Part shown: positions 50,361 through 59,560 of the stretch, in pieces
Layout of the letters: every line of letters begins with the position of its first letter
Position numbering within the stretch: position 1 is the stretch's first letter
Assembly (NCBI RefSeq): GCF_900236475.1
Contig: NZ_LT963352.1
Span: 4,944,001 to 5,008,000, forward strand
DNA: 64,000 nt
Source of the DNA: Streptomyces chartreusis NRRL 3882
GTDB lineage: Bacteria > Actinomycetota > Actinomycetes > Streptomycetales > Streptomycetaceae
Direction: 5' to 3'
The notes under the pieces: model-generated
Databases searched by the model: none
The model's input: the letters and a program-made list of their open reading frames with translations, nothing else
What the model was told of the DNA's origin: nothing
Program-made: the position numbers and the translations under genes

Positions 50361-53300
50361 GTGAGCAGCAAGTTCGTGCGGCCCGCCGCCGAGGGCGCCG
50401 ACCCGTTCGGTACGGCACGCCTGCGGCGCGGCGTCATCGACGCCTGGGCCACCAGCCCCGCCCGGTTCCGGGAGGACGCCAACGCCGAGGAGGACCTGGT
50501 TCTCGGCGGTTACCGGGACCGGCTCGTCGTCGAACTCGCGCAGAACGCCGCCGACGCCGCCGCCCGGGCCGGGGCGCCCGGCCGGCTGCGGCTCACCCTC
50601 CGTGATGGCGTGCTCGTCGCCGCCAACACCGGCGCGCCGCTGGACGCCGCCGGGGTCGAGTCGCTGTCCACCCTGCGCGCGTCGGCGAAGCGGGAGACCC
50701 ACGAGCAGGCCGTCGGGCGGTTCGGCGTCGGGTTCGCCGCCGTCCTCGCCGTCACCGACGAGCCCGCCGTCGTCGGTCGGCACGGCGGTGTCCGCTGGTC
50801 CCTCGCCGAGGCCCGGGAACTGGCCGCCGACACCGCCCGGCACAGCCCCGGCCTCGGGGACGAGATCCGGCGGCGCGACGGCCATGTGCCGCTGCTGCGG
50901 CTGCCGTTCGCCGCCGAGGGCACCGCCCCCGACCCGTACGACACCGCCGTCATCCTGCCGCTGCGCGACACCCCCGCCGCCGACCTCGCCGAACGCCTGC
51001 TGCGGGCGGTCGACGACGCGCTCCTGCTCACCCTCGCCGGCCTCGAAGAGGTCGTCGTCGAGATCAACGGCGAGAGCCCCCGGACGATCTCCCGCCGCAC
51101 CGACGGTCCCTTCACCGTCGTAGACGACTCCGGCGACGGCGTCACCTACTGGCGCACCGCCGCCGCCCACGGCCCCCTCACCCCCGAGCTGCTCGCCGAC
51201 CGGCCCGTCGAGGAGCGGCTGCGCCCCCACTGGTCGGTCACCTGGGCCGTGCCCGTGGACTCCGACGGCAGCCCGGCCCGGCCCCGCACCAGCCCGGTCG
51301 TGCACGCCCCCACCCCCAGCGACGAGCCGCTCGGCGTCCCCGCCCTGCTCATCGCCTCGTTCCCGCTGGACTCCACCCGCCGGCACGCCGCCCCCGGCCC
51401 GCTGACCGACTTCCTCATCCAGCGCGCGGCCGACTCCTACGCCGAACTCCTCGGTGACTGGCGGCCGGTGACGGCCGGGCTGATCGACCTGGTGCCCGGG
51501 CCGCTCGGCAAGGGCGAGCTGGACGGCGCCCTGCGCCAGGCGATCCTGGAGCGGCTGCCGCGCACTGCGTTTCTCCCGCCCGCCCACCCGGCGTTCCTGC
51601 CGCCCGCCGTCGAGCGCCGCGAGCACGACGGCGACGAGCTGCCCGAGTCGCTGCGGCCCCGGGACGCCGAGGTCGTCGAGGGCGCGGGCGCGGACACGGT
51701 CCGGGTGCTCGCCGAGGTGCTGCCCACGCTGCTGCCCGCCGGTCTCGAACGCCGGGCGGAGCTGCGCACCCTGGGCGTGGCCCGGGTGCCGCTGACCGAG
51801 GCGATCGACCGGCTGGCCGGGCTGGAGAAGGAGCCCGGCTGGTGGTGGCGGCTCTACGACAGCCTGGCCGGGGTCGACCCGGACCGGCTGTCGGGCCTGC
51901 CGGTGCCGCTCGCGGACGGCCGTACGACGATCGGACCCCGGCAGGTCCTCCTGCCCAGCCCGGAAACCACCCGTATCGACCCGGAGATCCTGGCCCGGCT
52001 CGGTCTGAAGGTCGCCCACCCGGACGCCGCGCATCCGATCCTGGAGAAGCTGGGCGCCCTGCCCGCGACCCCGCGCGCCGTGCTCACCACCCCGCAGGTC
52101 AGGGCCGCCGTCGCCGCGTCGCTCGACGACGAGGGCGGCGTGCTGTGGGAGGAGGACGCGCTCGGCGCGGAGGAACTGGCCGACACCGTCCTCGCGTTGG
52201 TGCGGGACGCCGGTCTGGAGCCCGGTGACGAGCCCTGGCTCGGCGCGCTCGCCCTGCCCGACGAGGACGGCGAACCGGCCCCGGCCTGCGAACTCGTCTT
52301 CCCCGGCGGCCCGTTTGCCCAGGTCATGCGCGAGGGCGAACTGGCCGCGGTGGACGCCGAGCTGGCCTCCAAGTGGGGTGAGCAGCCGCTGGCCGCCTGC
52401 GGGGTGCTGGTGAACTTCGCGCTCGTCCGTGCCACCGACGTGGTCCTCGACCCCGACGAACTGGAGCCGCGCGAGGGCGACTTCGCCGAGCCCGACGACC
52501 CGGGCCTGCTGGACGCGGTCGACGTGTGGGCGGAGGACGTCCTCGACCGTTTCCCGGACAGCCCGGTGCCGCCGGTCGCGACCGAGATCATCGCCGTACG
52601 GGATCTCGACCTGGTCGACGAGGACAAGTGGTCCCAGGCCCTGTCCCTGCTGTCGCAGCCGCCCCTGCGGGACGCGATCGTGCAGACCGTGCGCGTCCTG
52701 CTGCCGGACGGCACGCACGAGGTCGTACGGCCGTACACGGCGTGGTGGCTGCGCGGGAACCCGGTGCTGGACGGCCGCCGCCCCGCTGGCCTGCGCGCCG
52801 CCGGCGGCGACCCGCTGCTGCGCGGTCTCTACGAGGAGGCCGACGCGACCGGTTTCGAGGACGAGCAGGTGCTGCGGGCGCTGGGCGTGCGGACGTCCGT
52901 CGCCGCGCTGCTGGACGAGCCCGGCGGTGCCGCCGAACTCCTCGACCGGCTCGCCGACCCCCGGCGGGAGGTGACGGACGCCCAACTGCACGCGCTGTAC
53001 GGGGCCCTGGCCGAACTGGACCCGGAGCAGGTGACCCTCCCGGACGAGCTGCGTGCCGTCATCGACGGCCGGGTGGAGGTCGTGGACGCGGCCGACGCCG
53101 TGGTGTGCGACTCACCGGACCTGCTGCCCTTCACGGCCGGCGTCCCCCTGCTGCCGGTCCGCCCGTCCCGGGCCGCCGAACTGGCCGAACTCTTCCAGGT
53201 ACGGCGCCTGAGCGAGTCGGTCACCGGGCGGGTCACCTCCGAGGGCACCGAGCACGACGTCCCGGACGCGGTGCGCGTCCTGCTCGGCCCCCGCACTCCC

Positions 53301-53516
53301 TCCTCCTACATCGAGCACGAGGAACTCGTCGTCGACGGCGTGGAGATCGACTGGCGCCTGACGGACGACGACGTCCTGCACGCCGCCACCCTGGAGGGCG
53401 TCGCCGCGGGGCTGGCCTGGGCGGCGGGGCAGTGGCCACGGCGGTTCGAGGTGGCGGCACTGCTTGAGGACCCGTCGCGGACGGAGGAGCTGGCGCGGGA
53501 CCGGTGGTTCGACTGA
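50361..53516 (+). CDS. Large sacsin/Hsp90-type ATPase-domain protein
   Basis: 1051 residues with an N-terminal GHKL (Hsp90/sacsin-like) ATPase. N-box VVELAQNAADAAARAG (about 55), the D-containing GVLVAANTGAPLDAAGVESL and glycine-rich GRFGVGFAAVLAV are ATP-lid marks. No other named domain is evident in the last 750 residues, which are Leu/Val/Glu-rich and lack membrane helices. Actinobacterial proteins of this type are called sacsin N-terminal ATP-binding domain proteins; a chaperone or molecular-switch role is inference. GTG 50361 follows GGAGAAGGAAC. The gene directly follows the DUF397 patch. Confidence 0.83.
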   Translation: MSSKFVRPAAEGADPFGTARLRRGVIDAWATSPARFREDANAEEDLVLGGYRDRLVVELAQNAADAAARAGAPGRLRLTLRDGVLVAANTGAPLDAAGVESLSTLRASAKRETHEQAVGRFGVGFAAVLAVTDEPAVVGRHGGVRWSLAEARELAADTARHSPGLGDEIRRRDGHVPLLRLPFAAEGTAPDPYDTAVILPLRDTPAADLAERLLRAVDDALLLTLAGLEEVVVEINGESPRTISRRTDGPFTVVDDSGDGVTYWRTAAAHGPLTPELLADRPVEERLRPHWSVTWAVPVDSDGSPARPRTSPVVHAPTPSDEPLGVPALLIASFPLDSTRRHAAPGPLTDFLIQRAADSYAELLGDWRPVTAGLIDLVPGPLGKGELDGALRQAILERLPRTAFLPPAHPAFLPPAVERREHDGDELPESLRPRDAEVVEGAGADTVRVLAEVLPTLLPAGLERRAELRTLGVARVPLTEAIDRLAGLEKEPGWWWRLYDSLAGVDPDRLSGLPVPLADGRTTIGPRQVLLPSPETTRIDPEILARLGLKVAHPDAAHPILEKLGALPATPRAVLTTPQVRAAVAASLDDEGGVLWEEDALGAEELADTVLALVRDAGLEPGDEPWLGALALPDEDGEPAPACELVFPGGPFAQVMREGELAAVDAELASKWGEQPLAACGVLVNFALVRATDVVLDPDELEPREGDFAEPDDPGLLDAVDVWAEDVLDRFPDSPVPPVATEIIAVRDLDLVDEDKWSQALSLLSQPPLRDAIVQTVRVLLPDGTHEVVRPYTAWWLRGNPVLDGRRPAGLRAAGGDPLLRGLYEEADATGFEDEQVLRALGVRTSVAALLDEPGGAAELLDRLADPRREVTDAQLHALYGALAELDPEQVTLPDELRAVIDGRVEVVDAADAVVCDSPDLLPFTAGVPLLPVRPSRAAELAELFQVRRLSESVTGRVTSEGTEHDVPDAVRVLLGPRTPSSYIEHEELVVDGVEIDWRLTDDDVLHAATLEGVAAGLAWAAGQWPRRFEVAALLEDPSRTEELARDRWFD

Positions 53517-53575
53517 AGCGTGCGGCGGCGCTTGGTCGTTCGGTGAAAACTCTCGCACGAATTTTTCACTTCTCG

Positions 53576-53689
53576 TACAACCAAGCGCCTTGCTCGCGAA
53601 TCTGATCACGTGAGTCAACAGACTCCACGATCACTTGGGCCCCAGGAGCCGACGATGAGCGCCGGGGCCCCTCTCCACCTGGAGAACGC
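53576..53689 (+). repeat. Leader of secreted-protein copy 1, duplicated at 54718-54794
   Basis: Shares CTGATC(A/G)CGTGAGTCAACAG and downstream GATCACTT with the region before copy 2. Both contain GAGTC-AACA-GACTC (53612-53625 and 54753-54766), a perfect 5-bp-arm dyad that could be an operator or leader hairpin. Copy 1 alone has an extra hairpin, GGGCCCC...GGGGCCC (53637-53670), just before the ribosome site. Confidence 0.7.
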
Positions 53690-54598
53690 ATGCGTATCCG
53701 AGCCACTGTGGCCGCCGTCACCGGTGCCCTGGCCCTTTCCGCCTTCGCCGTGCCGGCCGCGCAGGCCGCCGAGCCGAAGGTTCCCGCGGACATCGCCGCC
53801 GCCAGCGAGGTCGTCCACTCCGACTCCGGCCGGTCGGCCTTCGCCGCCGCCGCGGACGGCACCCCGTACGCCATGAACGCGACCTTCTCCTCCGTCAAGG
53901 TCAACAACGGCAAGAACATCGCGGTCGGCACCACCAACCTGGTGAAGGTGCCCGTCTCCTTCAAGCTGACGCACGGCGCGGACGTCGACATCCACGCGGC
54001 CGACTTCTTCGCGGGCGTCGAGCTGTACCGCGGCGCCTCGTTCCAGGAGTCGATCTTCTTCTTCGACAGCAACGACGCGAGCTGCACCGACTCCTCCGCG
54101 ACCGTCGCCAACTGCAAGGCCACCGTCGAGATCGACCCGTTCGCGCTGCTGAACGAGGACGCCGGCTCCTGGAAGGCCGCGGGCTTCGCGGTCGCGTTCA
54201 ACGGCGAGGACCCGGAGAACCCGAACCTGGACAACGTCGGTGTCGCGGTGACGGACCCGACCAACTCCTTCAAGCTCCAGCGCTACTCGAAGCTGACGGT
54301 CAACGCCTCCCCGGAGCCGGTGAAGAAGGGCAAGACCATCACCGTCACCGGCAAGCTGTCCCGGGCCAACTGGGACGACAACAAGTACCACGGCTACACC
54401 AACCAGCCGGTGAAGCTCCAGTTCCGCAAGAAGGGCTCCGACACCTACACCACGCTGAAGACCATCAAGTCGAACAGCACGGGTGAGCTGAAGACCACCG
54501 TCAAGGCCTCCACCGACGGCTACTTCCGCTACTCCTTCGCGGGCACGACGACCACCCCGGCCGTCAACGCCGCGGGTGACTTCGTCGACGTGCGATAA
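53690..54598 (+). CDS. Secreted protein, tandem paralogue 1
   Basis: 302-residue exported protein. Signal peptide MRIRATVAAVTGALALSAFA with cleavage after AQAA. The first domain (about 50-200) has NATFSSVKVNNGKNIAVGTT and one Cys pair (ASCTDS...VANCKA). The C-terminal domain (about 205-302), SKLTVNASPEPVKKGKTITV to YFRYSFAGTTTTPAVNA, is an Ig-like/beta-sandwich module common on Streptomyces extracellular proteins. No catalytic motif. Paralogue of the next gene, about two-thirds alike in the C-terminal half. Starts ATG 53690 after GGAG. Confidence 0.88.
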   Translation: MRIRATVAAVTGALALSAFAVPAAQAAEPKVPADIAAASEVVHSDSGRSAFAAAADGTPYAMNATFSSVKVNNGKNIAVGTTNLVKVPVSFKLTHGADVDIHAADFFAGVELYRGASFQESIFFFDSNDASCTDSSATVANCKATVEIDPFALLNEDAGSWKAAGFAVAFNGEDPENPNLDNVGVAVTDPTNSFKLQRYSKLTVNASPEPVKKGKTITVTGKLSRANWDDNKYHGYTNQPVKLQFRKKGSDTYTTLKTIKSNSTGELKTTVKASTDGYFRYSFAGTTTTPAVNAAGDFVDVR

Positions 54599-54610
54599 CA
54601 CCGCCTCACA

Positions 54611-54662
54611 CAGACGGCACCGCCGGCCACGGGATCCGTTCCGGGGCCGGCGGTGCCGTCTG
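54611..54662. terminator. Terminator between the two secreted-protein genes
   Basis: Perfect 18-bp stem, CAGACGGCACCGCCGGCC (54611-54628) with GGCCGGCGGTGCCGTCTG (54645-54662), loop of 16 bases, starting 13 bases after the stop of copy 1. The second gene must have its own promoter. Confidence 0.88.
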
Positions 54663-54717
54663 TCCCATGGGTGTGTCAAACGTTGCGGATGAGGCGGCAA
54701 AACCCGGACCGGGTCCT

Positions 54718-54794
54718 ACAACCTGATCGCGGGCTCGTGGATCTGATCGCGTGAGTCAACAGACTCCTAGATCACTTCTCCACCTGGGGAACAC
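54718..54794 (+). repeat. Leader of secreted-protein copy 2
   Basis: Copy of 53576-53689 without the extra GC hairpin; see that entry. The identical GTGAGTCAACAGACTCC core suggests both genes respond to the same factor. Confidence 0.7.
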
Positions 54795-55649
54795 ATGCAC
54801 ATCCGAGCCACTGTGGCCGCCGTCGCCGGCGCCCTGGCCCTTTCCGCCCTCGTCGTCCCGGCCGCGCAGGCCGCCGACGCGCCGTCCGGCAAGGCGGCGT
54901 TCGGCTCCGCCTCGACCGAGGCCGAATCGGGCACCACCGCGTCGACCCTCGACGTCACCTTCTCCAACGTCAAGGTCAACAGCGGCAAGAACATAGCCGT
55001 CGGCACGACCAACGTGGTCAGCGTTCCGGTCACCTACACCGTGACCCACGCCGCGGACCTCGACACCAGTTCGGACAACTTCGCCACCGGTCCGCTGATC
55101 TACCACGGCTCCTCGCTGGACACCGCGGACAACGTCCTGATCAGCGACGACCCGGCCACCTGCACCGCCGCCTCGTCGACCGTCCTCAACTGCAAGGGCG
55201 TCATCTCCATCCGCCCGGCCGACGGCGACCTGCTCAACTCCGAGGCCGGCACCTGGGGCGCCGGCGCCCTCGCCGTCACGAGCGACGGCAAGGAGAAGAT
55301 GCAGGGCGGCCTGGGCAGCACCAAGGTGCAGCGGTACTCCAAGCTGACCGTCAACGCCGGCCCCGAGCCCGTCTACAAGGGCAAGACGATCACGTCCACC
55401 GGCAAGCTGTCCCGCGCCAACTGGGAGGACAACGCCTACCACGGCTACACCAACCAGCCGGTCAAGCTCCAGTTCCGCAAGGCGGGCACCAGCACCTACA
55501 CCACGGTCAAGACGGTGTACTCCGACAAGTACGGCAACCTGAAGGCCACCGCCACCGCCCAGTACGACGGCTACTGGCGCTTCAGCTTCGCCGGCACGAC
55601 GACCACCCCGGCGGTCAACGCCACGGGCGACTACGTCGACGTGCGGTAA
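54795..55649 (+). CDS. Secreted protein, tandem paralogue 2
   Basis: 284-residue exported protein. Signal peptide MHIRATVAAVAGALALSALV with cleavage near AQAA. It shares with its neighbour the SNVKVNSGKNIAVGTTNVVS block, a Cys pair (ATCTAA...VLNCKG) and the C-terminal Ig-like module SKLTVNAGPEPVYKGKTITS to TTTPAVNATGDYVDVR. The middle regions differ, so function may have diverged. The stop is only 6 bases from that of the convergent P-type ATPase gene and no terminator fits between. Confidence 0.88.
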   Translation: MHIRATVAAVAGALALSALVVPAAQAADAPSGKAAFGSASTEAESGTTASTLDVTFSNVKVNSGKNIAVGTTNVVSVPVTYTVTHAADLDTSSDNFATGPLIYHGSSLDTADNVLISDDPATCTAASSTVLNCKGVISIRPADGDLLNSEAGTWGAGALAVTSDGKEKMQGGLGSTKVQRYSKLTVNAGPEPVYKGKTITSTGKLSRANWEDNAYHGYTNQPVKLQFRKAGTSTYTTVKTVYSDKYGNLKATATAQYDGYWRFSFAGTTTTPAVNATGDYVDVR

Positions 55650-55655
55650 CTCCGG

Positions 55656-58049
55656 CTACGCCGGGAAGCGGCGGTCCACCCACCTCCACAGGAGTTCCAG
55701 GGTGGCCGCCGCCACCACCGCGATGCCGACCGCCAGCCACGGCATCGTCACGCCGACCAGCTTCAGCGCGAAGAAGTGCTGGAGCCACGGCACGACCAGG
55801 ACCAGCAGGAAGGCCCCGGCCATCGCCGCCACCAGGGCGATGCGCCACCAGGTGTAGGGGCGGGCGATGATCGCCAGTACCCACATCGAGATGAGGAACA
55901 GCGTGAGCGTCGCGGCGCTTGTCTCCGCGTCCAGCGCGCCCGCGCCCGTGTAGTGCTCCCGGGCGATCAGGTACGTCGCGAAGGTCGCCACCGCCGCCAC
56001 CACCCCGCCCGGGATCGCGTACCGCATCACCCGCCGCACGAAGTTCGGCTTGGCGCGCTCCGTGTTGGGCGCGAGTGCGAGGAAGAAGGCCGGGACGCCG
56101 ATCGTCAGGGTCGACAGCAGGGTCAGGTGACGTGGCAGGAACGGGTACTCGACCTGCGAGCAGACCACCAGGATCGCCAGCAGCACCGAGTACACCGTCT
56201 TGACGAGGAACAGGGTCGCCACGCGCGTGATGTTGCCGATGACCCGGCGGCCCTCCGCCACCACCGACGGCAGCGTCGCGAAGCTGTTGTTCAGCAGCAC
56301 GATCTGCGCGACCGCCCGGGTCGCCTCCGAGCCGGAGCCCATCGCGACGCCGATGTCGGCGTCCTTCAGGGCGAGGACGTCGTTCACACCGTCGCCGGTC
56401 ATCGCGACGGTGTGCCCGCGGGACTGCAACGCACCCACCATGTTCCGCTTCTGCTGCGGGGTGACCCGCCCGAACACCGTGCCGTCGTCGAGGGCCTCGG
56501 CCATCCCGTCCTGGTCGGCGGGCAGCCGGCGGGCGTCCACGGTCGCGCCGGACAGCCCCAGCTTGGACGCGACCGCGCCGACCGACACCGCGTTGTCGCC
56601 GGAGATGACCTTGGCGGCCACGTTCTGGTCGGCGAAGTAGCGCAGCGTGTCGGCCGCGTCCGGCCGCAGCCGCTGTTCCAGTACCACCAGGGCGGTGGGC
56701 TTCGCCCCCTCGGCCACCTCGGCGTCGTCGAGGTCACGGTCGACCCGGGCGAGCAGCAGCACCCGCAGGCCCTGCTCGTTCAGCCGCCCGGTCTCCGCGA
56801 GGGACGGGTCGTCGTCGGGCAGCAGGACGTCCGGCGCCCCGAGCAGCCAGGTGCTGGTCTCCCCGCCGGCCTCGGCGAACGCGGCGCCGCTGTACTTGCG
56901 GGCGGAGGAGAACGGCAGTGCCTGGGTGCAGCGCCAGTCCTCGGCGGCCGGGTAGGCGTCGATGATCGCCTTGAGCGAGGCGTTCGGCCGGGGGTCCGAC
57001 TCGCCGAGAGCGCCGAGCACCTGGCGTACGTGCGTCTCGTCGGCGCCCTGCAGGGGCCGCAGCTCGGTGACGTTCATGCCGCCCTCGGTGAGGGTGCCGG
57101 TCTTGTCGAGGCAGACCGTGTCGACCCGGGCCAGCCCCTCGATCGCGGGCAGCTCCTGGACGAGGCACTGCTTGCGGCCCAGCCGGATGACGCCGATGGC
57201 GAAGGCGACCGAGGTGAGCAGCACCAGCCCCTCGGGGACCATCGGGACGATGCCGCCGACCGTGCGGGCGACGGAGTCGTCGAAGGCGTTCTCCTTCACG
57301 AACAGCTGGCTGATGATCAGGCCGATCGCGGTCGGGACCATCATCCACGTGACGTACTTCAGGATCGTGGAGATGCCGGAGCGCAGCTCGGACTGGACGA
57401 GGGTGAACCGGGACGCCTCCTCCGCGAGCTGCGCGGCATACGCCTCCCGCCCGACCTTCGTGGCCTGGAAGGCCCCGCCGCCCGCGACCACGAAGCTGCC
57501 CGACATCACCTGGTCGCCGGGGCGTTTGACGACCGGGTCCGCCTCGCCGGTGAGCAGCGACTCGTCGATCTCCAGCCCGTCGGCCTCGGCACAGACACCG
57601 TCGACGACGACCTTGTCGCCGGGCCCGATCTCGATCAGGTCGTCGAGGACGATCTCGGAGGTGCTGACCTGGCCGGACATCCCGTCCCGGCGGACGGTGG
57701 GACGCACCTCACCGATCAGCGCGAGCGAGTCCAGCGTCTTCTTCGCCCGCCACTCCTGGACGATCCCGATGCCGGTGTTGGCGAGGATCACGAAGCCGAA
57801 CAGGCTGTCCTGGATCGGCGCGACGAAGAGCATGATCAGCCAGAGCACGCCGATGATCGCGTTGAAGCGGGTGAAGACGTTCGCGCGGACGATGTCGACG
57901 GTGGACCGGCTGCTGCGCACCGGCACGTCGTTGACCTGGCCGCGCTCCACCCGCTCGGCGACCTGAGCCCTGGTCAGGCCGGTCTCGCGGGAGGTGACCG
58001 TCGCCGGCCACGCGGAGTCGGGCCGGGCACCCGCGTCGAGATGCGTCAT
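55656..58049 (-). CDS. CtpE-type P-type cation ATPase
   Basis: 797 residues, an inner-membrane P-type ATPase of the CtpE/Exp7 class; the mycobacterial member imports Ca2+. It has GDKVVVDGVCAEADGLEIDE, TGEADPV (actuator TGE), the helix-4 block GGIVPMVPEGLVLLTS, the phosphorylation site CLDKTGTLTEGG, KVISGDNAVSVGAV and hinge AMTGDGVNDVLALKDADIGV. No N-terminal metal-binding CxxC domain, so not a copper or zinc exporter. About ten membrane helices. The ATG at 58049 is followed closely by ATG-free sequence. Ion is inferred as calcium. Confidence 0.9.
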   Translation of the reverse strand: MTHLDAGARPDSAWPATVTSRETGLTRAQVAERVERGQVNDVPVRSSRSTVDIVRANVFTRFNAIIGVLWLIMLFVAPIQDSLFGFVILANTGIGIVQEWRAKKTLDSLALIGEVRPTVRRDGMSGQVSTSEIVLDDLIEIGPGDKVVVDGVCAEADGLEIDESLLTGEADPVVKRPGDQVMSGSFVVAGGGAFQATKVGREAYAAQLAEEASRFTLVQSELRSGISTILKYVTWMMVPTAIGLIISQLFVKENAFDDSVARTVGGIVPMVPEGLVLLTSVAFAIGVIRLGRKQCLVQELPAIEGLARVDTVCLDKTGTLTEGGMNVTELRPLQGADETHVRQVLGALGESDPRPNASLKAIIDAYPAAEDWRCTQALPFSSARKYSGAAFAEAGGETSTWLLGAPDVLLPDDDPSLAETGRLNEQGLRVLLLARVDRDLDDAEVAEGAKPTALVVLEQRLRPDAADTLRYFADQNVAAKVISGDNAVSVGAVASKLGLSGATVDARRLPADQDGMAEALDDGTVFGRVTPQQKRNMVGALQSRGHTVAMTGDGVNDVLALKDADIGVAMGSGSEATRAVAQIVLLNNSFATLPSVVAEGRRVIGNITRVATLFLVKTVYSVLLAILVVCSQVEYPFLPRHLTLLSTLTIGVPAFFLALAPNTERAKPNFVRRVMRYAIPGGVVAAVATFATYLIAREHYTGAGALDAETSAATLTLFLISMWVLAIIARPYTWWRIALVAAMAGAFLLVLVVPWLQHFFALKLVGVTMPWLAVGIAVVAAATLELLWRWVDRRFPA

Positions 58050-58192
58050 GCATTCGACGGTACGTGCGGATTTGCCGCTTCACCTGCCGAATGCGGGGAA
58101 GATCCGACCTGGGAACGACGGACGTCGTGCCCTGGTCGTACGGCAGTTGTACGCCCTCGGATCCCCGTCGGACCCTGGTGCCACTCGCGGTG

Positions 58193-59038
58193 TCAGCCCG
58201 CCCGGCGCGCGGTGAACAGCAGGTACTCCCACTCTCGGAGGCCCCCGACCCCTCCTGGCCCCGGGTCGCCGTCGCGGGCTAGGTCCACCAGGTCGCGGTC
58301 CAGGGCGGCGGTGCGCCCGGAGTCGCCGGCGATGCTCTTGTAGACGCTGATCGTGGGGCCGTAGCGCTCCTTGAAGTAGTCGCGGAACGCCTCGGGCGTC
58401 TCGAAGCGGTCGACGCGGACGGTCCGGCGCTCGGCGCGCACGTCCGTGACCCGGTCGCCGAGGAGCGCCCGGACATGGTCCTCGTCGCCCCACAGCGGGG
58501 GCGGCTGCGCGCCCGGCGGGGGCGGTGGCGCGTACGGCTTCATCGTGGCGAACATCCGGCCGATGAAGCCCTGCGGCGTCCAGCTCAGCAGGCCGATGGT
58601 GCCGCCCGGGCGGCAGACCCGGACGAGTTCGTCGGCGGCCCGCTGGTGGTGCGGGGCGAACATCACCCCGACGCAGGACAGCACGGTGTCGAACTCGGCG
58701 TCGCCGAAGGGCAGGGCCTCGGCGTCGGCCTCCTGCCAGCTGAGCTCCACGCCCTGCTGCCCGGCCACGCGCCGGCCGGCCTCGAACAGCTCCGGGGTCA
58801 GGTCCGAGGCGACCACCTCCGCGCCGGCCAGGGCCGCCGGGATCGCGGCGTTGCCGCTGCCGGCGCCCACGTCCAGCACCCGCTGGCCGGAGCGCACCCC
58901 GCACGCCTCGACCAGGACCGCCCCGAGCCCGGGGATGACCTCGGCGGCCAGCGACGGGTAGTCGCCCTGCGCCCACATCGCCCGGTGCTTGGCCTTCAGG
59001 GCCCGGTCGGCCTCGGTCGCGCTGTTCTGCGTCGTCAT
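58193..59038 (-). CDS. SAM-dependent methyltransferase (class I)
   Basis: 281 residues with a Rossmann methyltransferase fold. SAM-binding motif I VLDVGAGSGNAAIPAAL (about 54), acidic post-I residues in VVASDLTPEL, and DAEALPFGDAEFDTVLSCVG (motif III region), with the AdoMet-type RVCRPGGTIGLLSW. The C-terminal RFETPEAFRDYFKERYGPTI is typical of UbiE/small-molecule members. Substrate unknown. ATG 59038. It stands alone between the P-type ATPase and the DUF2530 gene. Confidence 0.9.
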   Translation of the reverse strand: MTTQNSATEADRALKAKHRAMWAQGDYPSLAAEVIPGLGAVLVEACGVRSGQRVLDVGAGSGNAAIPAALAGAEVVASDLTPELFEAGRRVAGQQGVELSWQEADAEALPFGDAEFDTVLSCVGVMFAPHHQRAADELVRVCRPGGTIGLLSWTPQGFIGRMFATMKPYAPPPPPGAQPPPLWGDEDHVRALLGDRVTDVRAERRTVRVDRFETPEAFRDYFKERYGPTISVYKSIAGDSGRTAALDRDLVDLARDGDPGPGGVGGLREWEYLLFTARRAG

Positions 59039-59160
59039 GGCTGCGCTCCTCACCGGTGGTGCGGCGGCAGCGCGCGACGGTTTCGGGCGTTGTGCCGCCT
59101 CCCTCCGAGCGTAGGGAGGGGGCGGGCAAGTGTCTCGCCGGAGCGCGAGCGGGACGAGGC

Positions 59161-59442
59161 CTACTGGGCCGAGGGGGTCGCGGTCGGGTCGGGGGCCGCC
59201 GCGGCGGCCCGCTTGATCGCGGCATCGCGCTTACGGACGTACCAGATACCGATCAGCCCCAGACCGCCGCCGGCCAGGCAGGTCCACAGCCACCAGGTGT
59301 GGCCGTGGTCGTCGAACCAGCCGTAGAAGGGGAGCTGGACCAGGAAGAGGACGAACCAGAGGATCGTGCCGCCGGTGACGGTGGCGACCACGGGGCCCTC
59401 CAGGGGCTCCGGCGCCTCGTGTCTGGGGGTCCATTTCGCCAT
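59161..59442 (-). CDS. DUF2530 membrane protein
   Basis: 93 residues, actinobacterial DUF2530: VVATVTGGTILWFVLFLVQL and TWWLWTCLAGGGLGLIGIWY are two membrane helices joined by an aromatic loop (FYGWFDDHGH), with a basic tail (VRKRDAAIKRAAA). Function unknown. It is divergent from the purine permease gene over 118 bases, where TATGTT and CATACT are possible -10 elements. Confidence 0.85.
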   Translation of the reverse strand: MAKWTPRHEAPEPLEGPVVATVTGGTILWFVLFLVQLPFYGWFDDHGHTWWLWTCLAGGGLGLIGIWYVRKRDAAIKRAAAAAPDPTATPSAQ

Positions 59443-59560
59443 GAGGAACAGCTTACGAGGCGATCAGGTCTACGCGCGCAGATGTGCGATCGCGGCCTTA
59501 TATGTTCATACTGAAACGGTTTGTGTCTGACCACTTCTCTTCGTAGGAAACGCCAAACAC

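Noticed and set aside
49800..52991. A 1063-codon minus-strand frame opposite the sacsin-type gene
   Set aside because: Its composition is repetitive and lacks any domain, while the plus strand has a GHKL ATPase and a good start; GC-rich third positions keep stops away.
55776..58343. An 855-codon plus-strand frame opposite the P-type ATPase gene
   Set aside because: Antisense shadow with RHRRH-type low-complexity translation.
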